25,393 nucleotides of DNA, from positions 1 to 25,393 of the forward strand of contig CAJTRO010000022.1 of NCBI GenBank assembly GCA_910579015.1. The letters run 5' to 3'. The translations under genes were made by a program, and so were the position numbers. Below are positions 13,387 to 22,670 of this stretch, one piece after another. The notes beneath the pieces were generated by a model. That model ran no database searches. It was not told the origin of the DNA and worked only from the letters and a program-made list of their open reading frames with translations. This DNA is from an uncultured Dorea sp. Its GTDB lineage: Bacteria; Bacillota_A; Clostridia; Lachnospirales; Lachnospiraceae. Positions within the stretch are counted from its first letter, which is position 1. The number at the start of each line of letters is the position of its first letter.

Positions 13387-14370
13387 ATGACATTTACGAT
13401 TCAATATATAAGGGAGCACAAGGGGATCCTTCTGATGCAGGCATTCTTTGCCTGTGTGTTTGCGGCGGCCTTCTACCTGTATCATCTGCCTCTTGAGGCT
13501 GTCCTGTATCCGGTGTGTATCTGTACCGTCTGTGGCGGAGTGTTTGGGGGAAGAGCCGTTTGCAGCGCATATGAAAAGCATAAGAGACTGGTGAAGCTTA
13601 AGTCCGTGCACAGAAGTATCCTGCCGGATGCGTTTGAGGAGGAGAAGGCCGGGATCTGGGAGCGGGATTACCAGCAGATCATAGCAGGGCTGTGCCGGGA
13701 ACTTCAGTCGGGGGAGGATGAGGCAGTTAAGTCCCGCCGGGAGATGACCGATTATTTTACGGTGTGGGTGCATCAGATCAAGACGCCGATCGCATCCATG
13801 CGGCTGCACCTTGAGGCGGAGGATACCAGACTTGCAAGAAGGCTTAAGTCAGAGCTTCGACGCATTGAACAGTATGTGGAGATGGTCCTGACCTATTTCC
13901 GGATGGGCTCGGATTCCTCTGATTATGTATTCTGCGAGGTTTCACTGGACAAGGTTCTCAGAGAGAGCATACGGAAGCTGCGGGGAGATTTTATCATGAA
14001 GGGACTGGAGCTTGATTATACGCCGCTAGAGAAGACCGTGGTATCCGATGAGAAGTGGCTGTCCTTTGTAGTGGAACAGATTTTGTCGAATGCGTTGAAG
14101 TATACCGGCGCCGGGCGGGTGGCGATATGGTCGGAAGCTTCCGGAACCCTCTGCATCAGCGATACGGGGATCGGCATTGCGCCGGAGGATATCCCGAGGA
14201 TATTTGAGAAGGGCTATACAGGAGGCAACGGACGGACTGATAAGCGGGCAAGCGGTCTGGGACTGTATCTGTGCAGGCAGATCTGCGGCTGTCTCGGAGT
14301 GGAGCTTTCGATAGATTCTGAGCCTGAGAAGGGGACCACGGTCAGGCTTCGGTTCGATGAGGAGCTTTGA
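13387..14370 (+). CDS. Intramembrane-sensing histidine kinase (BceS-like)
   Basis: The 327-residue kinase has two N-terminal membrane segments (about 13-32 and 37-56) joined by only a few residues, so it has no extracellular sensor domain. The phosphorylated histidine is H129 in WVHQIKTPIASM. The N box is EQILSNALKYT and the ATP-lid motifs are DTGIGIAPEDI and SGLGLYL. In BceS-like kinases the signal comes from the partner ABC transporter rather than from direct ligand binding. ATG 13387 is preceded by GGGAGGCGGG; the in-frame ATG at 13369 lacks a site. It lies 32 bases after the response regulator gene. Confidence 0.92.
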   Translation: MTFTIQYIREHKGILLMQAFFACVFAAAFYLYHLPLEAVLYPVCICTVCGGVFGGRAVCSAYEKHKRLVKLKSVHRSILPDAFEEEKAGIWERDYQQIIAGLCRELQSGEDEAVKSRREMTDYFTVWVHQIKTPIASMRLHLEAEDTRLARRLKSELRRIEQYVEMVLTYFRMGSDSSDYVFCEVSLDKVLRESIRKLRGDFIMKGLELDYTPLEKTVVSDEKWLSFVVEQILSNALKYTGAGRVAIWSEASGTLCISDTGIGIAPEDIPRIFEKGYTGGNGRTDKRASGLGLYLCRQICGCLGVELSIDSEPEKGTTVRLRFDEEL

Positions 14371-14486
14371 CCTGAAATCTTTCAAAAATGTTAGAAGTCG
14401 GGAGAAAGTGTCAGGAGAATCGAGGGAATTCATGCCCCTCTTCGTGTTATGATGTCACAGACGAGAGAGAAAGGAGACATTATAAT
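14371..14486 (+). promoter_or_regulatory. Gap before the ABC genes with a possible activator-dependent promoter
   Basis: This 116-base gap separates the kinase from the transporter genes, as often seen where a BceR-type regulator switches on its own transporter. A -10-like TATGAT lies at 14448-14453, but no -35 box stands at the expected distance. This would fit a promoter needing an activator. I could not identify a clear regulator-binding repeat. Confidence 0.3.
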
Positions 14487-15251
14487 ATGAGTATGTTGGA
14501 AGTAACCGGATTGAAGAAGGTGTATACTACGAGATTTGGGGCAAATCAGGTCACAGCCCTTAAGAATGTGAACTTTTCGGTAGAACAGGGGGAGTATGTG
14601 GCGGTCATGGGAGAATCCGGCTCAGGAAAGACCACGCTTCTTAATATCCTTGCGGCGCTGGATAAGCCTACGGGTGGTTCTGTGTGTCTGAAAGGAATGG
14701 ATATCACGAAGATTTCAGAGAATATGATCGCGAAGTTTAGAAGGAAGAATCTTGGGTTCGTATTCCAGGATTTTAATCTTCTGGATACCCTTACGCTGGA
14801 GGACAATATCTATCTGCCCCTGGTGCTTGCCGATACGCCTTATGAGAAGATGAACAGGAAGCTTATGCCGATCGCAGGATTTCTTGGAATTACAGAATTA
14901 CTGAAAAAATATCCCTGGGAGGTGTCCGGCGGCCAGAAGCAGAGAGCGGCCGTGGCAAGGGCGCTGATCACAGAACCACAGCTGATACTGGCCGATGAAC
15001 CGACCGGGGCGCTGGATTCACGTTCGGCAGATGAACTGCTTTCACTGTTTGCATCCATCAATGCGTCCGGGCAGACGATCGTGATGGTCACGCACTCGAC
15101 GGCCGCGGCGAGCAGGGCCGGCCGGATACTTTTTATCAAGGACGGAGAGGTGTTCCACCAGATCTATCGCGGAGATGACAGTGATGAGAAGCTGTATGAG
15201 AAGATTACCAGTACGTTGACGGTACTCATGTCGGGAGGTGAAAGCAGATGA
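14487..15251 (+). CDS. ABC transporter ATP-binding protein (BceA-like)
   Basis: The 254-residue ATPase has Walker A GESGSGKTT, Q-loop region FVFQDFNLLDTLT, signature VSGGQKQR, Walker B LILADEPTGALD and H-loop VTHS. The sequence is of the MacB/LolD/BceA group that partners FtsX-type permeases and works by mechanical coupling rather than ordinary translocation. ATG 14487 follows AAGGAG (14471-14476) at 10 bases; the frame is open back to an ATG at 14388, but that adds 33 unconserved-looking residues. The stop overlaps the permease start as ATGA. With the kinase before it, this should form a flux-sensing complex for peptide antibiotics. Confidence 0.92.
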   Translation: MSMLEVTGLKKVYTTRFGANQVTALKNVNFSVEQGEYVAVMGESGSGKTTLLNILAALDKPTGGSVCLKGMDITKISENMIAKFRRKNLGFVFQDFNLLDTLTLEDNIYLPLVLADTPYEKMNRKLMPIAGFLGITELLKKYPWEVSGGQKQRAAVARALITEPQLILADEPTGALDSRSADELLSLFASINASGQTIVMVTHSTAAASRAGRILFIKDGEVFHQIYRGDDSDEKLYEKITSTLTVLMSGGESR

Positions 15252-17356
15252 ACAGGAGACTTTATTTAAGACTGGCATGGACGGGGATCCGGAAGAATAA
15301 GCAGTTATATGATCCTTACCTGTTTGCAGGGAGCGTGATGGCCGCGGTCTTTTATATCTTTCACTTCCTGTCATTGTCGGAGGTGGTAAAGAGCCTGCCG
15401 GGCAGGGAGGTACTGCCGGTCATGTTCTCGGCCGGCGCGGCGGCGGCGGGGCTGTTCTCGGTCCCATTTCTTTTCTATACCAATTCTTCGCTGATCAGGA
15501 GGCGTAAGAAGGAACTGGGGCTGTATAACATTCTGGGGATGAATAAGAGAAATATATTCTCCATCTTACTGCGTGAAACGCTGATATCCTACGCGATCGC
15601 CGTCCTGACTGGAATCGTTGTCGGAGTTCTGTTCTCTAAGCTTGCGGAGCTTATACTGGTCAATATCATGGACAGACAGGTAAATTATCGGATCTATGTG
15701 GAGTGGAGGTCTGTCCTGACGGCTCTTCTGGTATTTGGAGCGATCTATCTGCTGATACTTTTGAACAGCCTGCGGCAGATCCGCAATCAAAATCCCATCG
15801 AGCTTCTGCACAGCGATTCTGCGGGAGAGCGGCCGCCAAAGAGCCGTTGGTTTCCTGCAATCTTAAGCCTGGCGCTTATCCTGGCGGCCTATGGGCTCAG
15901 TGCCAGCCTTAAGGCGGTAGAGGAATTTGAATTGTCTAATCTTGCACTTATCGGGATTCTTCTTATCGGCGGGACCTTTCTGTTCTTCATCTGTGCGTCG
16001 GTGTATCTGTGCAGACTCTTACAGGGCAATAAGCGTTACTATTATAAGACCGCTCATTTTGTTACGGTTTCTACCATGTCATACCGGATGAAACGCAACG
16101 GAGCAAGCCTGGCGGCAATCTGTATCCTGGTGACGCTGGTGCTTGCGGCATGTTCATTTTCCGTCACGTTCTATGCCGGCTCGATGGATGCCATTGAGAA
16201 AATGTATCCTTATGACATGGGTGTTAGGATGGAAATCCCGGCAGGATACATGGAAGAGGAAATGGCGTCGGGCGCCTGCACGGACAGGTATCGGTCGGAA
16301 ATGGAGAAGCTCCTTGAGAATGCAGACGTGCAGGACAAAGACAGTATAGAGACGTATTCCTTACATTCTGCCGATATGCTGGCCATGCTTGTGGACGGAC
16401 GGCTGGATCTTGGAAGAGATATGCGGGACGCCTGGTTTACACCCGGGATCAGCAGCTTCCCGGGGTGGGAGGAAGGGAATGAGAAGATCGTCTGGCTTCA
16501 CGTACTGCCGCTGGATACGTACAATCTGCTGTGCCGGACATCAGAAACCCTTAAGGCTGATGAGGCATTTGTCATAGCCGACAGCTTTGATTACCAGGCA
16601 GAAGACGTTATCCTGCCGGATGGAGGGAAGCTTAAGATAGATAAGACGGCAGGCAAGGTCCCGAAGATACGGGATGTCCGGCTTAAGGGAGAGGCCCTGA
16701 CCGCGCACGGCTGTGAGAATGTATTCCTTGTAGTCAGCAATCCTTACGAAGCTCTGGGAGGGGCAGCAGGCCAAGACCTCTATGCCCGGGCAAATTATAT
16801 GGCGTATCACTGGGAATATTATGTGAATATGAAAGCTTCCGATGAGGAGCAGAAGGATATCTACAGGCAGATAGAGGAACTGGCCGCATCACAGCCGGAA
16901 GGGAGGACGCCGGAGCTGGAATGCTTCCTTAAGCTGGAAAAGGGAGAGCGGTATTATGCTCTGGCAGGAGGACTTTTGTTTCTTGCCCTGATCATGGATT
17001 TTCTGTTCATCGTGGTGACAGCCCTGATCATGTATTATAAGCAGATTTCGGAGGGGTATGAGGACCAGAGACGGTTTGCTGTCATGCGCAAGATCGGGAT
17101 GACCAAAAAGGAGATCAAACGCAGTATCTATTCCCAGATGGTCATGGTATTCTTCCTGCCGCTGCTGGTTGCGGGAGTACATCTCATCTTTACGTCCAAT
17201 GTGGTATATTTGATACAGCAGATGGCGGTATTAGACGACAGACCGCTGATGATAAAGTGTATGACCGCAAGCAGTCTGGTCTTCGCTGTTATCTATGCGG
17301 GCGTGTATGCGCTGACATCCAGAACATACTATAATATTGTGAACAGGGCGCAATAG
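15248..17356 (+). CDS. FtsX-type ABC permease (BceB-like)
   Basis: The 702-residue protein is slightly longer than usual BceB. It has an N-terminal membrane segment (about 25-43), further segments grouped at 57-77, 108-140, 155-174, 203-220, 233-256 and 288-309, a large outside domain (about 310-568), then three C-terminal segments. This ten-segment plan with one big extracellular domain near segment 8 is typical of BceB permeases, which recognise bacitracin- or lantibiotic-like peptides bound to cell-wall lipids. The RRKKELGLYNILGMNKR and FAVMRKIGMTKKEIKR stretches are FtsX coupling helices. It overlaps the ATPase gene by four bases. The actual peptide cannot be predicted. Confidence 0.9.
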   Translation: MNRRLYLRLAWTGIRKNKQLYDPYLFAGSVMAAVFYIFHFLSLSEVVKSLPGREVLPVMFSAGAAAAGLFSVPFLFYTNSSLIRRRKKELGLYNILGMNKRNIFSILLRETLISYAIAVLTGIVVGVLFSKLAELILVNIMDRQVNYRIYVEWRSVLTALLVFGAIYLLILLNSLRQIRNQNPIELLHSDSAGERPPKSRWFPAILSLALILAAYGLSASLKAVEEFELSNLALIGILLIGGTFLFFICASVYLCRLLQGNKRYYYKTAHFVTVSTMSYRMKRNGASLAAICILVTLVLAACSFSVTFYAGSMDAIEKMYPYDMGVRMEIPAGYMEEEMASGACTDRYRSEMEKLLENADVQDKDSIETYSLHSADMLAMLVDGRLDLGRDMRDAWFTPGISSFPGWEEGNEKIVWLHVLPLDTYNLLCRTSETLKADEAFVIADSFDYQAEDVILPDGGKLKIDKTAGKVPKIRDVRLKGEALTAHGCENVFLVVSNPYEALGGAAGQDLYARANYMAYHWEYYVNMKASDEEQKDIYRQIEELAASQPEGRTPELECFLKLEKGERYYALAGGLLFLALIMDFLFIVVTALIMYYKQISEGYEDQRRFAVMRKIGMTKKEIKRSIYSQMVMVFFLPLLVAGVHLIFTSNVVYLIQQMAVLDDRPLMIKCMTASSLVFAVIYAGVYALTSRTYYNIVNRAQ

Positions 17357-17363
17357 AAAAGAT

Positions 17364-17392
17364 TTGCATCTGGATGATACGGGCATTATAAT
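17364..17392 (+). promoter_or_regulatory. Predicted promoter of the second two-component module
   Basis: TTGCAT (17364-17369) and TATAAT (17387-17392) are 17 bases apart. The expected start is near 17399, about 45 bases before the response regulator ATG. The -35 and -10 hexamers are identical to those predicted for the Rpn-like gene. No terminator separates it from the permease gene that ends at 17356. Confidence 0.6.
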
Positions 17393-17444
17393 AAAATATG
17401 AACGCGTAATGAAGAAGATAACAGAGAAGTAACGGAGTAAGATT

Positions 17445-18122
17445 ATGGTGGAATCTAAGGTCTTGTTAATAGAGGACGATCCGGCAATCGTGGAGAATCT
17501 GTCGGCATTTTTAAAAGAAGAGGGATTTGAAGTGACATCAGCAGACGGGCAGAGCAGAGCCCTTTCGCAGATAGAAGCAAAGAGGCCGGATCTTATCCTG
17601 CTGGATGTGACGCTTGCACAGGGAAATGGGTACAGCACATGTACGGCGATCAAAGCAAGATATGATATTCCGGTCATATTTCTGACGGCGCTGGGGGATG
17701 AGTTCTCGGTGGTTACCGGACTGGATATGGGGGCGGATGATTACATCAGCAAGCCGTTCCGGCCAAGAGAGCTGGTCTCGCGTATGCGTTCCGTGCTGAG
17801 ACGGGCAGGAAAGTCAGGCAGGGCGGTACATGTGGGAGAACTCAAGGTCGATATGGAGAAGGGCGTGGTCACACGGGCGGGGGAGGAGTTATTCCTGTCT
17901 GCACTCGAATACCGCCTGTTCCTCGTATTCTTGAATAACCGCGGGAAGATCCTTTCCCGGGGACAGCTGTTGGAGGAGATCTGGGATGTGGCAGGCGAAT
18001 ATGTCAATGATAACACCCTGACAGTTTACATCAAGCGTCTGCGGGATAAGATTGAACGCGATCCCCAGAATCCGGAGATCATCAAGACGGTACGGGGGCT
18101 TGGATACCGGATGGAAGCATAG
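17445..18122 (+). CDS. OmpR/PhoB-type response regulator, second module
   Basis: The 225-residue protein has a receiver domain with D11-D12, phosphorylated D54 (LLDVTL), T81 and K103 (SKPF), followed by a winged-helix domain (LSALEYRLF, VNDNTLTVYIKRLRDKI, TVRGLGYRM). It is intact and of normal length. A CGGAG site stands about 10 bases before the ATG. It is more like the general PhoB/VanR group than the first regulator of the window. Its 3' end, coding for GYRMEA and the stop, is the first unit of a three-copy tandem repeat. It should receive phosphate from the kinase that follows. Confidence 0.92.
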   Translation: MVESKVLLIEDDPAIVENLSAFLKEEGFEVTSADGQSRALSQIEAKRPDLILLDVTLAQGNGYSTCTAIKARYDIPVIFLTALGDEFSVVTGLDMGADDYISKPFRPRELVSRMRSVLRRAGKSGRAVHVGELKVDMEKGVVTRAGEELFLSALEYRLFLVFLNNRGKILSRGQLLEEIWDVAGEYVNDNTLTVYIKRLRDKIERDPQNPEIIKTVRGLGYRMEA

Positions 18123-18204
18123 CATCTATAGGAAATATATTGGATGGAGGCATAGCTTTTATAGGAAATATACCGGATGGAGGCATAGCTTTTTAGGAAA
18201 TTTT
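18109..18204 (+). repeat. 33-bp tandem repeat, three copies
   Basis: Units start at 18109, 18142 and 18175 with GGATGGARGCATAGC, then TATAGGAAATAT in the first two. The third is slightly shortened. The first unit covers the last codons and stop of the response regulator gene, so the region looks like a duplication of that gene end into the gap before the kinase. In another frame the 33 bases would be 11 codons, but no start site supports a peptide. Confidence 0.85.
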
Positions 18205-18227
18205 AGAAAGAACGGAGGTATTACATC

Positions 18228-19238
18228 ATGTGGAGATTTCGCAACCGGGAGTTTGTCGGACAGATCGTGCTGTCTGTGACGGGGACGATCCTTGCCGGCC
18301 TGGCCGCATGGATGATATCTGGAAGGAACGCTGCGTTTGCGGCGTTCTTTTGCAGTTTATTCTGGTGTGCTGTGCATCTGCGCCGGGAGAGCAGACGTTA
18401 TCAGGGGATGCGTCTGCTTGCCGGACAGATTGACGAGCTTCTGCATGGCAGCGACATACCGGAATTTCAACATTTTCAGGAAGGAGATCTGGCTGTCCTA
18501 CGGGATGAGATCTGTAAGATGACGATCCGGTTAAAGGAACAGGCGGCGCTTCTTAAAAAAGAGAAGACGTCCCTTGCCGACGCGCTTGCCGATATCTCAC
18601 ACCAGATACGCACGCCGCTTACCGCCCTGCACATCCTTCTGGAACGTCTGCGGAGCCCGGAGCTTGATATGGATGCGAGAAGGCATCTTCTCAGAGAGGC
18701 AGAGACGCTGCTTGCCAAGATCGAGTGGCTGGTTAAAGCCCTGCTTAAGATGTCCAAGTTAGAAGCCGGGAGTATTGCGCTTCAAAAAGAGACGGTTTCT
18801 GTGCAGAAGCTTCTAAGAGAGGCGGTATCGCCGTTTGAACTGGCAATGGACATCCACAGCAAGACCTGCACGATCAGAGGAGCAGACGAGAAATCCTTCG
18901 TCGGAGACTATGCATGGACATTGGAAGCCGTGCAGAACGTGATAAAAAACGGGCTGGAATATACGCCGGACGGCGGTGTGCTCACAATCTGCTGTGAGGA
19001 AAATCCCCTTTACACGGAGCTTAAGATTACCGATTCGGGGCCGGGGATCCCGCAGGCGGATCTTCCGCATCTGTTTGAACGTTTTTACCGCGGAGAGAAT
19101 GCGGGAAAGGACAGCTTCGGTATCGGGCTGGCTCTGGCTCAGATGATCCTTTCCCGGGAGAATGCGGTGATACAGGCGCAGAATGCGCCAAAAGGAGGCG
19201 GACAGTTCAGGATACGGTTTTATAAGACGCAGATATGA
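18228..19238 (+). CDS. Sensor histidine kinase, second module
   Basis: The 336-residue kinase has two membrane segments (about 9-31 and 34-51) with almost no loop, so like the first kinase it lacks an outside sensor domain. A HAMP-like linker region and coiled coil (60-115) lead to the phosphorylated H125 in DISHQIRTPLTALH. The N box is NVIKNGLEYT and the ATP-lid motifs are DSGPGIPQADL and FGIGLALAQ. CGGAGG stands 10 bases upstream of the ATG. It probably takes its signal from the transporter encoded next. The 33-bp repeats in front of it separate its start from the regulator stop. Confidence 0.92.
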   Translation: MWRFRNREFVGQIVLSVTGTILAGLAAWMISGRNAAFAAFFCSLFWCAVHLRRESRRYQGMRLLAGQIDELLHGSDIPEFQHFQEGDLAVLRDEICKMTIRLKEQAALLKKEKTSLADALADISHQIRTPLTALHILLERLRSPELDMDARRHLLREAETLLAKIEWLVKALLKMSKLEAGSIALQKETVSVQKLLREAVSPFELAMDIHSKTCTIRGADEKSFVGDYAWTLEAVQNVIKNGLEYTPDGGVLTICCEENPLYTELKITDSGPGIPQADLPHLFERFYRGENAGKDSFGIGLALAQMILSRENAVIQAQNAPKGGGQFRIRFYKTQI

Positions 19239-19371
19239 AGATCTGTTAAGTGACAGATTTGTTATAGAATAGTCACGGTTGGGTAATATGGATATCATAT
19301 ACTTGATATTACATTAAGATAACGCTTACGGCAATATCTTGAGAGTTTTCATTTTTAAGAAGGTGAATCGT
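19239..19371 (+). promoter_or_regulatory. Gap before second ABC genes with an inverted repeat
   Basis: GTAATAT (19283-19289) and ATATTAC (19306-19312) form a 7-bp inverted repeat 16 bases apart, with GATATC between them. No convincing promoter with both boxes is visible. As in the first module, this gap before the transporter genes may hold a promoter activated by the response regulator. Confidence 0.35.
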
Positions 19372-20055
19372 ATGGAAATATTAAGGATTGAGGATCTTTG
19401 TAAAGTTTACGGAGAAGGGGAGAATGCGGTTCATGCGCTGGATCATGTGTCTTTTTCGGCAAACCGGGGAGAATTTATCTCGATCGTCGGTTCTTCCGGT
19501 TCGGGAAAATCTACGCTTCTGCACCTGATCGGCGGTGTGGACAGTCCGTCTTCCGGGAAAGTGACGGTAGGCGGTGTGGATGTCTATGCGCAGAACGAGG
19601 AGGAATTAGCCATATTCCGCAGACGCCAGGTAGGACTGATCTACCAGTTCTATAACCTAATCCCTGTGCTGAATGTACGTGAGAATATGTCCCTTCCGGT
19701 GCTGATGGACGGCAGGGATGTCAATGAAAACCGGATGGAGGAGCTTCTGGAGCTTCTGAGGCTGAAAAGCAGGGAAGGGCATCTCCCCAACCAGCTCTCC
19801 GGCGGACAGCAGCAGCGGGTTTCCATCGGAAGGGCGCTGCTTAACGCACCGGCGCTCCTTCTGGCCGACGAGCCTACCGGGAATCTGGACAGCGAGAACA
19901 GCAAGGAGATCATGAAGCTTCTGCGCTATTCCAATGAAGTGTACCACCAGACAATTATCGTAATTACCCATGATGAGAATATCGCCTTGCAGGCAGACAG
20001 GATTCTTGCCCTGGAAGACGGGCGTATCGTGAAAGACGAGGTGATCCGGCGATGA
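19372..20055 (+). CDS. ABC transporter ATP-binding protein (MacB/LolD type)
   Basis: The 227-residue ATPase carries Walker A GSSGSGKST, signature LSGGQQQR, Walker B LLLADEPTGNLD and H-loop ITHD. It is of the group that partners FtsX-type permeases. ATG 19372 is preceded by AAGAAGGTGA; the frame is open back to a TTG at 19339 without a site. It overlaps the permease gene by four bases (ATGA). Together with the preceding regulator and kinase it forms a second peptide-sensing or resistance module, distinct in sequence from the first ATPase. Confidence 0.93.
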   Translation: MEILRIEDLCKVYGEGENAVHALDHVSFSANRGEFISIVGSSGSGKSTLLHLIGGVDSPSSGKVTVGGVDVYAQNEEELAIFRRRQVGLIYQFYNLIPVLNVRENMSLPVLMDGRDVNENRMEELLELLRLKSREGHLPNQLSGGQQQRVSIGRALLNAPALLLADEPTGNLDSENSKEIMKLLRYSNEVYHQTIIVITHDENIALQADRILALEDGRIVKDEVIRR

Positions 20056-22664
20056 ATATTTTTTCGAAGATTACGGCAAGAACCATGCGGGCAAACCGCG
20101 TAAGGACCGCTGTGACGATCGTTGGAGTGATCTTATCGACTTCTATGATTACGGCTGTGGCGGCCTTTGGCGCCAGCTTCCAGAAATTTCTGGTGGATTA
20201 TACCATTTCCCAGACAGGGAACTGGCATGTGGCTGTCACGGGAACGGATTCTTCCCAGGCAGAAGACCTGAAAGAACATGAGAGTGTGGCGGATGCGGCT
20301 GTGTTGAAGACGCTCGGATATGCCTGGTTTGAACCGGCCGCACAGCAGTCGCCCTCCGTGCCTTATCTGTATGTGCGCTCCCTGTCCGAGGAAGCTTTAA
20401 GGATGCTGCCGGCCAGTATGAGGGAAGGGCGGATGCCCAGAACGGAAGATGAGATTGCCGTTCCTGCATTACTGATTGCGAATGAGGCAAGGGACAATCA
20501 GACAAAGATCGGCGATACATTGACTCTGGAGCTGGGCGAGCGCTCTTACCAGGGCGTCCGGCTTGGGCAGAGCAATGAATATATGGATGATGAGTTCGAG
20601 GATGACGAGACGTTCACCCCTGTGAGAACCAGGACATTTACCGTGGTCGGCATCTACTCCTCCTGGCCGGACGTGTCTTACTGGGCCTGCGGATACGACG
20701 TGCTTGCGGGACCGACGGACGAAGAGACCGAGTATCAGGATGTATTTATGGAACTGAAGCGGCCGCGCGGGGTGTTTGATTTTGCGGATGAAAACCTGAC
20801 GAAGGACGGGACGGTAACCATGTATAACAACTCCCTGCTGAGGTGGCTTGGAATCGCAGATAACTCCAATCTGATCATTGTGATGGGAGGACTTCTGGCA
20901 ATCCTTGTCACGGTGATCATGGCCGGTTCCATAACGCTGATCTACAATGCGTTTTCTATCTCCCTGCGGGAGCGGACGGTACAGTTCGGGCTTCTCTCCT
21001 CTATCGGAGCGACGAAAAAGCAGCTTCGCCGTGCCATGCGCTATGAGGCGTTTTTCGTGAGTGCGGCAGGCATTCCGCTGGGGATCCTTGCAGGAGTGGG
21101 CGGGATCGGGGTGACGCTCCATTATATCGGAAGCGGGCTTAGCAACTGGATCCATGGCACGGAACAAGGGATCCCGCTTTATGTGCCGGTCTGGGCGGTT
21201 GTGGCCGCGGCTGTGATTGCATTTGTGACGATCATGATCTCCGTGTGGCTTCCGTCAAGAAGGATCAAAAAGATCACGCCGATGGAGGCGATCCGTTCCA
21301 GTGCGGATATCCGCATCAGGCCGAATGAGGTCAGGACGAAGAGATGGGTTTCGGCTGTGTTTGGTCTTGAGGGGATGATGGCCCAGAAGAATTACAGGCG
21401 TGACCGCAGGAAATACCGTGCAACCGTGATCTCGCTGACCATGAGTATCGGTCTGTTCACTGCGGCGGGACTGTTTAATCTATATCTGATGGATACGGGG
21501 GCTTTCGTGCTGGAGGCGCCGGAGACGGATATACAGTATACGATGTATTCGGATGTAAGGGAGCGCGAAGAGGAAGTGACAGACCTTCTGAAGCGTACAG
21601 CCGGTATCCGTTCAGTATCGAAGCATTATATGGAATCCTTCTGTTTCCCGGTTCCAGAAGAATGGGCGCAGATGGGGCTCCTTAACATCTATTCCCAGGC
21701 GGAGGATATGCCGGAGTTAAAAGATGAGACATGGATCGGCAGCGCAATCATGCTCATTCTTGAGGATGAGGATTTCAGAGAGTATGCCAGAGAGCAGAAG
21801 GTGGATGTGTCCTCATATCAGGACAGCGGTCATGTGAAAGCATTATACCTGAATACTGTAAAGAATTTTAACACGGAGACCGAACGGTATGAGAAGCAGA
21901 CCGTTTTCCCGGAGGAGACGGACCGTTTGTTTGAGGCCGGGTATATGGAGTATGATGACGACGGAAAAGCAGAGCGCTTTGTCAAGACGATGGATTTCGA
22001 GCTTGGAGATGCCGTGGACCGTCTGCCGAAGGCTTTCAAGGGTTATTCGGAACGGATCGTCATGCTTATTCCGGAGAGTATGTATCAGAAGTTTAGCGGT
22101 TCATTTAAGACAAACCTGCTGAACGCTGTATTTGCACTACAGTGCGAGAATCCGGCAGAGACGTACCGGGAACTGAGTACACAGATGGAAGAGCAGCGCC
22201 TGTTTGAATGCAGTTATCTGGAAAACATACGGGAAGAGTATGAGACGGATCAGAATACGATCATCGCAGTGAAGGTACTGACTTATGGGTTTGTGATTTT
22301 AATTTCCCTGATCGCGGTGGCGAATGTGTTCCATACGGTCTCCACGAACCTGATGCTGCGCCGTAAGGAGTTCGCTATGCTCAGGTCCATGGGGATGCCG
22401 CCGAAGGGATTCCGAAAGATGATGAATTACGAGTGTCTGATCTACGGAATCCGTTCGATGGTCTATGGCTTTGTGCTTACGATGCTGATCAGTCTGGCGC
22501 TGTACCGGACGCTTGGAGCGGGGGCGGATGTGGAGTTCCTGATCCCGTGGGGGTATCTGTCAGTGTCGGTGGCCGGGGTGTTCGGCGTGGTATTCATGAC
22601 CATGCTGTATACGATGCACGTGATCCACAGAAATAATATCGTGGAAGAATTGAAGATGAATTGA
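20052..22664 (+). CDS. Large FtsX-type ABC permease with two FtsX units
   Basis: The 870-residue protein is longer than BceB. Each half starts with a membrane segment after a basic stretch (about 17-40 and 454-478), followed by a large outside domain and three membrane segments. The FtsX coupling regions are RTVQFGLLSSIGATKKQLRR and KEFAMLRSMGMPPKGFRK. This duplicated plan resembles large permeases that act with LolD-type ATPases in extrusion of peptides or lipoproteins. No signal peptide is needed, since the first segment is an anchor. The gene ends only 6 bases from the converging exporter gene. Its substrate is unknown; linkage to a short-loop kinase suggests an antimicrobial peptide or cell-envelope signal. 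Confidence 0.9.
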   Translation: MNIFSKITARTMRANRVRTAVTIVGVILSTSMITAVAAFGASFQKFLVDYTISQTGNWHVAVTGTDSSQAEDLKEHESVADAAVLKTLGYAWFEPAAQQSPSVPYLYVRSLSEEALRMLPASMREGRMPRTEDEIAVPALLIANEARDNQTKIGDTLTLELGERSYQGVRLGQSNEYMDDEFEDDETFTPVRTRTFTVVGIYSSWPDVSYWACGYDVLAGPTDEETEYQDVFMELKRPRGVFDFADENLTKDGTVTMYNNSLLRWLGIADNSNLIIVMGGLLAILVTVIMAGSITLIYNAFSISLRERTVQFGLLSSIGATKKQLRRAMRYEAFFVSAAGIPLGILAGVGGIGVTLHYIGSGLSNWIHGTEQGIPLYVPVWAVVAAAVIAFVTIMISVWLPSRRIKKITPMEAIRSSADIRIRPNEVRTKRWVSAVFGLEGMMAQKNYRRDRRKYRATVISLTMSIGLFTAAGLFNLYLMDTGAFVLEAPETDIQYTMYSDVREREEEVTDLLKRTAGIRSVSKHYMESFCFPVPEEWAQMGLLNIYSQAEDMPELKDETWIGSAIMLILEDEDFREYAREQKVDVSSYQDSGHVKALYLNTVKNFNTETERYEKQTVFPEETDRLFEAGYMEYDDDGKAERFVKTMDFELGDAVDRLPKAFKGYSERIVMLIPESMYQKFSGSFKTNLLNAVFALQCENPAETYRELSTQMEEQRLFECSYLENIREEYETDQNTIIAVKVLTYGFVILISLIAVANVFHTVSTNLMLRRKEFAMLRSMGMPPKGFRKMMNYECLIYGIRSMVYGFVLTMLISLALYRTLGAGADVEFLIPWGYLSVSVAGVFGVVFMTMLYTMHVIHRNNIVEELKMN

Positions 22665-22670
22665 CCGGCC

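Noticed and set aside
14388..14486. 33-residue N-terminal extension of the first ABC ATPase
   Set aside because: Its residues do not resemble the family and AAGGAG stands before the inner ATG at 14487. The likeness of the two ATG contexts is short and probably chance.
18052..18279. 75-residue frame with an 11-residue repeat (GWRHSFYRKYT type) across the 33-bp repeat
   Set aside because: It overlaps the response regulator and the kinase start in another frame and has no start signal; the periodicity follows from the DNA repeat.
19288..19317. Nine-codon frame in the gap before the second ABC ATPase
   Set aside because: No ribosome binding site, and the AT-rich sequence makes such frames frequent.
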